Below, piece after piece: positions 31,553-39,453 of a stretch of DNA of 64,000 nt. Below the pieces are notes generated by a model. The model saw nothing but the letters and a program-made list of their open reading frames with translations. It was not told the origin of the DNA and did no database searches. A program made the position numbers and the translations under genes. Numbering within the stretch: the first letter of the stretch is position 1; each line of letters starts with the position of its first letter. Source of the DNA: Henriciella sp045287255. Lineage in GTDB: Bacteria; Pseudomonadota; Alphaproteobacteria; Caulobacterales; Hyphomonadaceae. Location of the stretch: positions 1,364,001-1,428,000 of the forward strand of contig NZ_CP137142.1 in NCBI RefSeq assembly GCF_045287255.1, read 5' to 3'.

Positions 31553-34033
31553 TCACTCACAATGCCAACATAACTCTGCCTGATCACCTGAACCGATTGG
31601 ACTACCTGGTGGTGTCGTCAGTTTTTCTCTTTTTTGAATAGGCTCACCTGAGAAATAGCGATCAATCCTTGCGGCAAGGAAAGCAAAATGCTGTTTTTCT
31701 TTATTTGACTTAGCGGCTCTTCGCCCGGTGATCCGCTCTCGAATTTCTATGAGCTTTGCATCAATGGCTCCGGCGACTTCTGAAGACGTCGCCGGATTCA
31801 CAGATACACCAATCAGGCTTTCAATGAAGCGGCTCTGGATAACCCGTGCCAAAAGCTGATGCCGGGGTTCATCTGAGCGTGAGAAGACGGTCTCATCAAT
31901 CTGAGTGAGAAGACTATCGAGTGCGAAGGCATTGATCGAGCGCTGTTCGTAAGCCGCAATACGTTCCAGCCTTTCTGGTGCCAAAAGCGCATCAAGTGAA
32001 AGGTCAACAGAAATAGCTGCTGCCGCTGAGAGGTCAAAAACTGCACCTGTACGGGATGGAAACACCTCTAGCGCCTGCCCGCCACCTGCATAGCCCACAT
32101 CCCCAGGCGTTAGAGAGTTGAGGAGCTTGTCGGGAAGGTCCAACTCAACTGGATCAAGGGTTCTCAACAGCGCCGATAAAGCCCGTTGCTGATCCTGTGG
32201 CGAGACTGGATTGGCCGCTATCGGTGTCTTGCCATTAACACTGTAGGAAAAATCCAAACCGCCAATGAATTTCGCCGCCGCCGCAACCTGATAACGATGA
32301 TACAAATAGATCGGCACAATTACGGCATTTAGATCTGAAGTCGGACGAGCGTACGCCAAACGATCCAAGCCGAAATTCGCAAGCGCAATACGTCTGACCT
32401 CAAGTGTTTCCAATAAGGTCTCAACCGCATCCTCACCATTATCCCAAACAGAGCCATATGGATGCGCAGACCCAACAAATCGGCCATGTTGATCGGCAAT
32501 AAATCGCAAGCCCTGATCAGTCACAGCTGCCACCATATCATCCAGAGCCCGATCCTCGTTCACCGTTCCAGGGAACTGTGAATAGAGCCATTTCACGGTG
32601 AAAATATCCCATGCACCGAGTCCAACACCATAAGCCTGTGAAAAATCTAAACCTCCCCCCTCTTTAGGGCGCACATAAGGGGCTGGGTAATCCATCACGG
32701 AAGCGCGATTGTTCGAGCTTGCCGCAAAATTGTGCGCAAAGCCAAGCGTATGACCGACCTCGTGGGCTGCAAGCTGACGAATGCGCGCCAAGGAAATCTC
32801 AACAGGGTCATCAGCACGGCCTGTCCCGGTTGCAGATACACCAGCAAGCCCCTCAAAAATCATCCTGTCCTGCCGCACGCGCTGCGAACCAAGGATACCA
32901 TTTGCTTTCAGAATTTCGCCCGTACGCGGATCAGAGACACTGCCCCCATAGGACCAGCCTCGGGTCTGTCGATGCACCCAGTTGATGACATTGTATCGGA
33001 CATCGAGTGGATGAGCATGATCAGGTAGAACTTCGACACGATAGGCATCTTCGAACCCGGCCGCTTCAAATCCTTCCGCCCACCATGATGCACCTTCGAT
33101 CAGGGCAGTGCGTATGGGCTCTGGCGCTCCAGAATCAACATAGAAAACAATCGGGTTCTTGACCGGACCATAGGTTGCATCCGGATCAATGCGCTCTAAG
33201 CGGAAGCGGCGTGATAGTCTTTGAACGATCGGCTCCGCAAGATTACTGGAATAGTCATAGAAACCCATACCGATATTGGCTGTACGCTGGTCGAACTTGC
33301 GCGTCTGATAACCATCATCTGGTAACCGAACGAAAGAGTGATGCTGAATTAAGGTGATCTGACGAGCATCCGGTGCCGTAGCATAAGTCTGCGCGTTTGG
33401 CTGTGAACTGGCAAAGGTCAAATACGCATCGAACTCGACATTATCAGGAAACGCCAGCGCAGCTTTAGTGTCTGGATAGGAAAGGTCAGAAACAAGATTG
33501 TAGGAAGCAGCCCCTTCTCCGTGCGCGAGACTGTTGGCAATACCGAACTGATCACGTGTGAGAAAACCGGATAGGTCAAACAGCATTTGCCCATCCTCCT
33601 TAATAGCAACGATTTCCGTCGACCATAGGAAAGAACTCGCGAAGGATTGGGTAACAGCTAGCTGTTCAAGCGGGTTATCCGCACTTGCTCGGTAACGCCA
33701 GTTTTCCTGCTCAGCAATGATACGGTCGCCAACTTTGCGGAACCGAACAATGACCCCGCTGCTAGCGTTACCACGATCAAGCCCGATTGGATTTGAGCCC
33801 AACCCGCCGGTCAACCCTGTTGCATAGATGAAACGCATGGAAATGCCATCGGCATCAGGTTTCGGCAGCGCGGCATAGATATCCCCACCCTCATGATCAA
33901 TATAAAGATCAATGAAGCCGGCTTTATGTTCATAATCGGCAATTTTATCTTGAAACGAGCTGGCCTCATCTTGCGCCAAAGCAGCGCCTAAAAAGGCGAA
34001 CCCTAAAATCAGAACTGTAAGAAAAGAGCGCAT
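31553..34033 (-). CDS. Secreted zinc metalloprotease (DUF5117/DUF4953 type)
   Basis: Large exported metzincin-like protein, 826 residues. A signal peptide (FLTVLILGFAFLGAALAQ) is followed by a DUF5117/5118-type region and a metzincin catalytic motif AAHEVGHTLGFAHNFAAS near residue 422 (HExxHxxGFxH), then a Met-turn-like SVMDYPAPYV. The frame opens at 34066, but the ATG at 34033 has GGGGG upstream and starts the signal peptide. The protein is presumably periplasmic or secreted and degrades peptides or proteins for nutrition. The gene stands alone, convergent with the GST operon. Confidence 0.85.
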   Translation of the reverse strand: MRSFLTVLILGFAFLGAALAQDEASSFQDKIADYEHKAGFIDLYIDHEGGDIYAALPKPDADGISMRFIYATGLTGGLGSNPIGLDRGNASSGVIVRFRKVGDRIIAEQENWRYRASADNPLEQLAVTQSFASSFLWSTEIVAIKEDGQMLFDLSGFLTRDQFGIANSLAHGEGAASYNLVSDLSYPDTKAALAFPDNVEFDAYLTFASSQPNAQTYATAPDARQITLIQHHSFVRLPDDGYQTRKFDQRTANIGMGFYDYSSNLAEPIVQRLSRRFRLERIDPDATYGPVKNPIVFYVDSGAPEPIRTALIEGASWWAEGFEAAGFEDAYRVEVLPDHAHPLDVRYNVINWVHRQTRGWSYGGSVSDPRTGEILKANGILGSQRVRQDRMIFEGLAGVSATGTGRADDPVEISLARIRQLAAHEVGHTLGFAHNFAASSNNRASVMDYPAPYVRPKEGGGLDFSQAYGVGLGAWDIFTVKWLYSQFPGTVNEDRALDDMVAAVTDQGLRFIADQHGRFVGSAHPYGSVWDNGEDAVETLLETLEVRRIALANFGLDRLAYARPTSDLNAVIVPIYLYHRYQVAAAAKFIGGLDFSYSVNGKTPIAANPVSPQDQQRALSALLRTLDPVELDLPDKLLNSLTPGDVGYAGGGQALEVFPSRTGAVFDLSAAAAISVDLSLDALLAPERLERIAAYEQRSINAFALDSLLTQIDETVFSRSDEPRHQLLARVIQSRFIESLIGVSVNPATSSEVAGAIDAKLIEIRERITGRRAAKSNKEKQHFAFLAARIDRYFSGEPIQKREKLTTPPGSPIGSGDQAELCWHCE

Positions 34034-34153
34034 CCAATCCCCCGGAGAAAAGCCTGTTAGGGACATTGCTTAGACCAGACTCAAGAACTGAGGCAAGGTC
34101 GGCAGTTCTCAGAAAGATCTTTTTTGAAGCTATATTTCTTTAAACCATTCACC

Positions 34154-34999
34154 CTAAGCCGCAGCTTCGGTTTGAGAGGGCTCTTCGGTCAAAAAGTTCG
34201 CAATGATCCGTCTGGTCTCGTCCATCTTTGTGACAATGAACAGGTGACCGGCATCTTCCATGACATGCAGCTGGCTATTGGGGAGCGCCATCTTGAGGAT
34301 TTTGCCGTTTACGACCGGGACGATCGCGTCATTCTCGCCCATCAGGACAAGTGCTGGCATCCTCAGGAGGCGGATGAAAGGCAGGCTCGACCAGCCGAGA
34401 AAGGCCATCATCTGGTAAGCATAGCCTTTCGGATCAGGTGGCATCAGGTTTTGAACATGTCCGCCAGCGTTTTCCTCGGCCATATCCCCATAAAGTGTCG
34501 CGAAGTTTTCGCGCATATAGTTCGGGTCTGTATAGCGTCGGGCATCAACCATCTTCATCAGGGATGCAGGCCGCCCCGGCACCATGGTCATACCCGCTGT
34601 TGTCGCGCACAGGATCAGTTTACCGACCCGGTTGCGGTACTGAAACGCAAATTGCTGGGCCATGGCTCCCCCCCACGAAACGCCCATGACATCAACATCA
34701 TCAATGCCATACATATCGAGAATCTGGCGGGTCCAGCGGGCCAGCATCCAGGGACGATAGGGCCAGGCAGTGACTTCACTCTCGCCAACGCCGGGGACAT
34801 CAAACGTGATGACTTCCCGATGTGGGAACATATCTCCAAGCTTCAGCGCCAGCTCGATATTCGCGCCAATCCCGTTGAAAAACAGCAAGGGTCGCGTGTC
34901 GAAGTGCGGCTCCCCCGGCCAATGCGCGACACGCAGGCGAACAGGCCCAACCTCACGGAAAGAGAATTCAGGCATGCGGTCGGGTTGGGCTGATGACAT
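34154..34999 (-). CDS. phaZ: Alpha/beta hydrolase, PhaZ-like intracellular PHA depolymerase
   Basis: An alpha/beta-hydrolase of 281 residues. The oxyanion-hole region FFNGIGANIEL, the nucleophile elbow GVSWGGAMAQQFA and the late GENDAIVPV (acid) and AGHLF (His) are those of the medium-chain PHA depolymerase PhaZ of Pseudomonas, which cleaves stored polyester. It lies directly after phaC on the same strand (29-bp gap), the same pairing as in pseudomonads. An AGGA ribosome site precedes the ATG. Poly-3-hydroxyalkanoate specificity is inferred from context. Confidence 0.82.
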   Translation of the reverse strand: MSSAQPDRMPEFSFREVGPVRLRVAHWPGEPHFDTRPLLFFNGIGANIELALKLGDMFPHREVITFDVPGVGESEVTAWPYRPWMLARWTRQILDMYGIDDVDVMGVSWGGAMAQQFAFQYRNRVGKLILCATTAGMTMVPGRPASLMKMVDARRYTDPNYMRENFATLYGDMAEENAGGHVQNLMPPDPKGYAYQMMAFLGWSSLPFIRLLRMPALVLMGENDAIVPVVNGKILKMALPNSQLHVMEDAGHLFIVTKMDETRRIIANFLTEEPSQTEAAA

Positions 35000-35028
35000 T
35001 GGGATGGTCCTATAAGGCTTTCATAATC

Positions 35029-36717
35029 TTAGGCGGATTCGTGTACGTATTCGCCAGGCGCGTCACAGATCGGCTCAAACGCATCGCTGCCGCAAGCCTG
35101 CGGAGCAGGTTTCAATCCACCAGCACGCGCCTTGATCCAGTCCCCCCATAAGGGCCACCAGGAGGCTTTCGTTTCCTGCGCCCCAGCCGCCCATGCATCT
35201 GCGTCCAGACTAAGGTCAGGATTGGTGAAGTACTTCGCTTTCGGGTTTCCAGGCGGGTTAATTAGAGACTGAATATGACCACTGGAAGAGAGGACAAACT
35301 CAATATTCTCTGAACCCAAAAGCCGGGGTGTCCGGAAGCAGGCTTTCCAAGGCGTGATATGATCCGTCAATCCGGCGACCACAAAGGCATCGCAGGTAAC
35401 TTTGGACAAGTCCGCCATATGACCTGCAACCTCCACTTCACCGGGATGATCAAATGGCTGATCCACAGCCATATCGAGATAATCCGAGTGCAACTGGGCC
35501 GGTAAGTTCGTTGTGTCATTGTTCCAGTAGAGGACGTCATACGGTGGAGGATCCTCGCCCATCAGGTAATTGTTCACCACGTAATTCCAGATGAGGTCAT
35601 TCGGGCGCATCCAGGCAAACATGCGGGCCAGGTCATCACCCTTTAGGACGCCTTTTCGCTTGGAGAATTTACGGGCGATTTCGAGGCTGGATTCAGAGAC
35701 GATTTCCCCGATTTCGCTATCGTCCTGACGTGGGTTGAGCACACAAACCATGAAGGTCAGCGAGTTCAGACGATCATCACCGGCCGCAGCGAGCAAGCTG
35801 GCAAAGGTCGCCGTTGTGATCCCGCCTGAACAGGCCCCTGAAACATTCAGCTTGTCAGAGCCGGTAATCCGCTTGACCACTTCGCTCGCCTTGAAGAGGG
35901 AGTCGACATAGGTTTCGAGGCCCCAATGGGCCTGTTTCTTAGTTGGGTTACGCCACGAAATGGTGAAGGTCTGCTGCTGATAGGCCAACAGGAACTGTAC
36001 CATACTGGTCATCGGGGTCAGATCCATCGCGTAAAACTTGTTGATCTGCGGCGGGATGACCATGAATGGGATCTCATGCACCTCGTCAGTGAGTGGCCGG
36101 TACTGGATCAGCTCAAGTACCTCATCGCGCCAGACCACCTTCCCTTCTGAGGTCGCAAGGTTCTCTCCGACTTTAAAGGGCTTGGTATCCACCTGTGACG
36201 GCATACCGCCATTCTTGGTGATGTCAGTATAGGCATTTTTCAGGCCATTGACCAAGGACAGGCCACCAGAGTCGACGACGCGTTTCACCGCACCGGGATT
36301 ACCAACCAGCGTATTTGTCGGGGCCAGTGCATCGGTGATCATATTCATGACGAACTTAGCGCGCGCATGTTCAAGCTGTGTCAGTTTGAGGTCCCCGACC
36401 CAGTCATGGAGATGTTGCTGGGTCGCGAGATAGGCCTGCATGCCGCGTTTGTAGAACGGGTTATGCGCCCAAGCCGGATCGCGGAAGCGCCGGTCCTTAC
36501 GGTCCGGTTCAATTGAGGATTTGCCGAGCATGATCTCGGCATTCTCTTTGGTGATCTTACCGGCATATTTGATTGATGTGACAGGATTGGTCATCGTCGA
36601 GCGCAGCATCATGGCGACTGCGCCGAGCAATTCCTGCCTGTTTATACCGCCCAGTAAGGGGTTGAGTGCTGTCGTGTTCTCGGCCGCACTGCTGGCGATA
36701 TCCTTATCGTGTTCCAT
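35029..36717 (-). CDS. phaC: Polyhydroxyalkanoate synthase
   Basis: PHA polymerase of 562 residues joining (R)-3-hydroxyacyl-CoA units. The lipase-like box reads GACSGG with the catalytic Cys296, as in the class II (medium-chain) enzymes of Pseudomonas, whereas class I enzymes usually have GFCVGG. The acid and His are in VAGLTDHITPW and SSSGHIQSLINPPGN. The start at 36717 has GGAGG upstream; the frame extends to 36741 without a ribosome site. phaZ follows, and a TetR (PhaD-like) gene is divergent. An ACGGT-TTTG-ACCGT dyad lies just upstream. Confidence 0.9.
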   Translation of the reverse strand: MEHDKDIASSAAENTTALNPLLGGINRQELLGAVAMMLRSTMTNPVTSIKYAGKITKENAEIMLGKSSIEPDRKDRRFRDPAWAHNPFYKRGMQAYLATQQHLHDWVGDLKLTQLEHARAKFVMNMITDALAPTNTLVGNPGAVKRVVDSGGLSLVNGLKNAYTDITKNGGMPSQVDTKPFKVGENLATSEGKVVWRDEVLELIQYRPLTDEVHEIPFMVIPPQINKFYAMDLTPMTSMVQFLLAYQQQTFTISWRNPTKKQAHWGLETYVDSLFKASEVVKRITGSDKLNVSGACSGGITTATFASLLAAAGDDRLNSLTFMVCVLNPRQDDSEIGEIVSESSLEIARKFSKRKGVLKGDDLARMFAWMRPNDLIWNYVVNNYLMGEDPPPYDVLYWNNDTTNLPAQLHSDYLDMAVDQPFDHPGEVEVAGHMADLSKVTCDAFVVAGLTDHITPWKACFRTPRLLGSENIEFVLSSSGHIQSLINPPGNPKAKYFTNPDLSLDADAWAAGAQETKASWWPLWGDWIKARAGGLKPAPQACGSDAFEPICDAPGEYVHESA

Positions 36718-36739
36718 CCTATCCTCCCGTCCACATTTC

Positions 36740-36753
36740 ACGGTTTTGACCGT
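36740..36753. promoter_or_regulatory. Dyad upstream of phaC
   Basis: ACGGT-TTTG-ACCGT, a perfect 5-bp dyad, lies 23 bp before the phaC start in the phaC/phaD divergent region. It may bind the divergently encoded PhaD-like protein; short and unproven. Confidence 0.35.
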
Positions 36754-36873
36754 TGTTTTTCATTGTGGGATTTAGATTAGCGCATGAAGTTTAAGTTATT
36801 TCAACACTGGGACCTGCGAGTTTTCCGTATTTGTTATCGAGCTCGTCATAGTTTGGCGCTATAGTTTTCCTCA

Positions 36874-37506
36874 ATGAAAACGCGTGATCGTATCCTGTCT
36901 GCAAGTCTGACACTGTTCAATTCGGAAGGCGAAGCCAATGTTACAGCGCTCGACGTTGCGAATGTTATGGAGATCAGCCCGGGTAACCTTTACTACCATT
37001 TCAAGGGTAAAGACGCGCTCATCAAAGCGCTATTCGATGCCTTCGAAGATGAAATGACAATCATCCTGAAGGGGGCTGAAGATCGCCTGACCTCTCTCGA
37101 AGATCACTGGGTTTTCCTCTACATCCTGCTCGAAGAAATCTACGATTTTCGTTTCTTTTATCAGAGCCTTGGCATTTTGACGGCGCGCTATCCCTCTCTG
37201 GCTCATCGGCTTGAAGCGCTCAATCAGCGGCTCCGCACGACGCTCGACATTTCCCTCCAGAACTTCGGTCAAGACGCCCAGTTTGCGCAAAACCCACGGG
37301 TGAAATCCGTGCTTCTGGACCAGCTCATTTCAACCCTGACCTTCTGGCTTGAAGAGGACGTGATGCATGGCCGGGAAACCCCTGCCGCGGTTCTCATTCA
37401 CCAGACCGTCTTAAGAGCGCTTCTGACCGTCGCGCCTTATCTGGATGGTGACCAGCAGGAGGCCCAGCGCCAGATACTCGGGAAGTATGATCAGGTTCTA
37501 GGCTAA
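36874..37506 (+). CDS. phaD: TetR-family regulator, PhaD-like
   Basis: A 210-residue regulator with an N-terminal helix-turn-helix (about 1-50, RILSASLTLFNSEGEANVTA and NLYYHFKGKDALI). In Pseudomonas, PhaD is the TetR-family activator of the pha genes. This protein is divergent from phaC and convergent with the phasin gene, as would fit. There is no strong ribosome site (TTTTCCTCAATG). The gene symbol rests on context as well as fold, so treat it as likely. Confidence 0.78.
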   Translation: MKTRDRILSASLTLFNSEGEANVTALDVANVMEISPGNLYYHFKGKDALIKALFDAFEDEMTIILKGAEDRLTSLEDHWVFLYILLEEIYDFRFFYQSLGILTARYPSLAHRLEALNQRLRTTLDISLQNFGQDAQFAQNPRVKSVLLDQLISTLTFWLEEDVMHGRETPAAVLIHQTVLRALLTVAPYLDGDQQEAQRQILGKYDQVLG

Positions 37507-37555
37507 AGCCGCACACACCTAGACTTCAGGTAAGATGCGTGCGGCCTGAGAAACC

Positions 37556-38395
37556 TTAGGCCTTCACAAGCTGTTTGGCTTGCTTGACCCACTCATCCCG
37601 GACCAAACGACCGCGGGCACCGATTTTTTCGTCCAGCTTCACAGCGTCAGCCTTTTTCAGATCAGCCAGATGCGTGAAGGCTGTGATGCCCTGCTCATTG
37701 AGCTTCTTCGCCATGGCCGGCCCAACGCCATTAATCACTGTCAGATCGTCAACTTTGACCTTTTTAGGCTTCTTATTAGCCTTCTTCTTTGTGGCTTTTT
37801 TCTTGGTCGCTTTGGCGGCTTTAGGGGTTTCCTTGACCTCAGGGGCCGCTTCAGGCGCTTCGAGATCGCCAACATAAGCTTCAATCTCTTCAGAGAGGCG
37901 CGCCAGACGCTTCTTAAGCATCAGGTCACCTTGCTTAAGGGTGCCTTTGGTTGCCGTGGCAACATCGTCTTCAAGCTTTTCAAGGCCGCGGACCAGCTTG
38001 TTGCCGATCGTGCCTTCCTTGTTGATGCCCAACAGGCCGCGCATACGCTCCATGCGCGCATCAAACCGATCACGAACTTGTTCCTGAATCTTTTGAGAGG
38101 TATCGGCAACTTTCTGCGCCTGCTTGGAGGCAGTCGTGAACGCAGAGGTTTCACCGAGCTTGGTCATTACGTCTGTCTCGATCTCGCTGCCGCGCTTGAC
38201 GAGGTCTTCGAACATCTCAACCGATTGCTCATTCACCGCGACGGCACCTGACCGCGCAACCTGAAAGGCCATGCCATAGGCTCCGATCCCGGCAAGCCAG
38301 ATATTGCGTGACAGCTCGACTGCACCAGCTTCAATCGCGCGGCCCTTTTTGCGGGCCTTGGCGCGCATATCAGATTTCTTGGTCTCCTTAGCCAT
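37556..38395 (-). CDS. Phasin with lysine-rich linker and helix-hairpin-helix-like C-terminus
   Basis: PHA granule-associated protein of 279 residues. The N-terminal ~150 residues are a helical phasin domain (AVELSRNIWLAGIGAYGMAF and a long heptad-like region), followed by a Lys/Ala-rich linker (KKKATKKKANKKPKK) and a C-terminal domain VDDLTVINGVGPAMAKKLNEQGITAF (split: VDDLTVINGVGP / AMAKKLNEQGITAF), an HhH-like fold. Pseudomonas PhaF likewise couples a phasin to a Lys/Ala-rich DNA-binding tail, but without this HhH part. The start at 38395 follows AAGGAGG. It converges on phaD. Confidence 0.85.
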   Translation of the reverse strand: MAKETKKSDMRAKARKKGRAIEAGAVELSRNIWLAGIGAYGMAFQVARSGAVAVNEQSVEMFEDLVKRGSEIETDVMTKLGETSAFTTASKQAQKVADTSQKIQEQVRDRFDARMERMRGLLGINKEGTIGNKLVRGLEKLEDDVATATKGTLKQGDLMLKKRLARLSEEIEAYVGDLEAPEAAPEVKETPKAAKATKKKATKKKANKKPKKVKVDDLTVINGVGPAMAKKLNEQGITAFTHLADLKKADAVKLDEKIGARGRLVRDEWVKQAKQLVKA

Positions 38396-38524
38396 GACGG
38401 CCTCCTTCAATTGTGCAATGCAGCATTCATATCCGGAAAGATTAGAAACAGCATACTAATCGAAAAACGGAGAGCACTTTCAGAAAGAAGTCTCTGGATT
38501 TGGCCCCATCAAATCAACCTTCAC

Positions 38525-39442
38525 TCACTTTGCGCCCAAGAATTGAGATACTATAGCCATACTCCGTCTACTCGAAGCAATTCGGCCACTGAAATTGGCG
38601 CAGCCATGTATTGTGCCTGTTGCAACTTCGGTCTGGGTTTCGATGCCATTCGCCTTCAGGAGATCGCCATAGGCAATACATTCATCATAGAGCGGATCAA
38701 ATTCCGGGATCATGATGAGGGTTGGTGGGGTTCTCGAGAAATCGGTTTCGAGCAGCGGTGTCAGAAGCGGCGAAGTTGGGGATTGGGCTTCGCCGCAATA
38801 CTGCATGGCTGCACCGACAATCCCATCTGACGTCAGGAAGTGGTTCCCACCCCCATACTTGCGTCGAGATTTGTATTGGGCATCCGGACGCAAATCGATG
38901 ACGGGATAAAGTAAAGCTTGCGCCTTGATCGTCACCCCTGCCGGGGGATGGTTAGAGATCACAGCCGCGAGATTGCCACCAGCGCTATCCCCAATCAGGC
39001 TGACATCGCCGCCATAACTGGTCTGTACCCATGCGATGAAAGCCGACAAAGCTTCATAGGCTGCAGGTGCGGGCTGCTCAGGGGCTTGTGGGAAGTCCGG
39101 AACCAGGACCCGCATTCCGGTCTGGGCGCAGAGCCATCGGCCCAGCGGTGCATAACAAAGCGCATTCCCCAGAGACCACCCACCCCCGTGAATGAGGACA
39201 AGTGAAGTATCGCCGGGCGCCTGATGAGCGGGTTCGATCACCAGAGCTTGATAACTGTCGCCAAGCTGACAATCGCTCAACCAGCTTTCATTGGTTGGAC
39301 GATCCGCTGGAGCCGTCCACCCAGCAAACACCTTATCGTAGGCTTTGCGAACAACGGAAATGTCCGGATCACCTTTAGTTAGCGGCTCTATCGCCTTCAG
39401 GTCACGCAGAACCGCCTTGGTCTCAGCATCAAGCTTTGGCAT
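38525..39442 (-). CDS. HSL-family (family IV) esterase/lipase
   Basis: An alpha/beta hydrolase of 305 residues. The oxyanion motif IHGGGWSLGN, the nucleophile GDSAGGNLAAV, the acid in EFDPLYDE and the His in GTIHGCANF form a complete hormone-sensitive-lipase-type triad. There is no signal peptide, so it is cytosolic. Substrates of the family are short-chain esters; the role here, beside the TonB receptor and the PHA cluster, is not determined. It lies 11 bp after the TonB receptor gene and may be cotranscribed. Confidence 0.88.
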   Translation of the reverse strand: MPKLDAETKAVLRDLKAIEPLTKGDPDISVVRKAYDKVFAGWTAPADRPTNESWLSDCQLGDSYQALVIEPAHQAPGDTSLVLIHGGGWSLGNALCYAPLGRWLCAQTGMRVLVPDFPQAPEQPAPAAYEALSAFIAWVQTSYGGDVSLIGDSAGGNLAAVISNHPPAGVTIKAQALLYPVIDLRPDAQYKSRRKYGGGNHFLTSDGIVGAAMQYCGEAQSPTSPLLTPLLETDFSRTPPTLIMIPEFDPLYDECIAYGDLLKANGIETQTEVATGTIHGCANFSGRIASSRRSMAIVSQFLGAK

Positions 39443-39453
39443 CGTGATCAGCC

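Noticed and set aside
34124..34993. 289-codon open frame on plus opposite phaZ
   Set aside because: It is antisense to a clear alpha/beta hydrolase, has no recognisable protein features, and its length follows from the codon bias of the opposite strand.
37580..38251. 223-codon plus-strand frame opposite the phasin
   Set aside because: Its Phe/Leu-rich translation mirrors the lysine-rich phasin, as expected for an antisense shadow.
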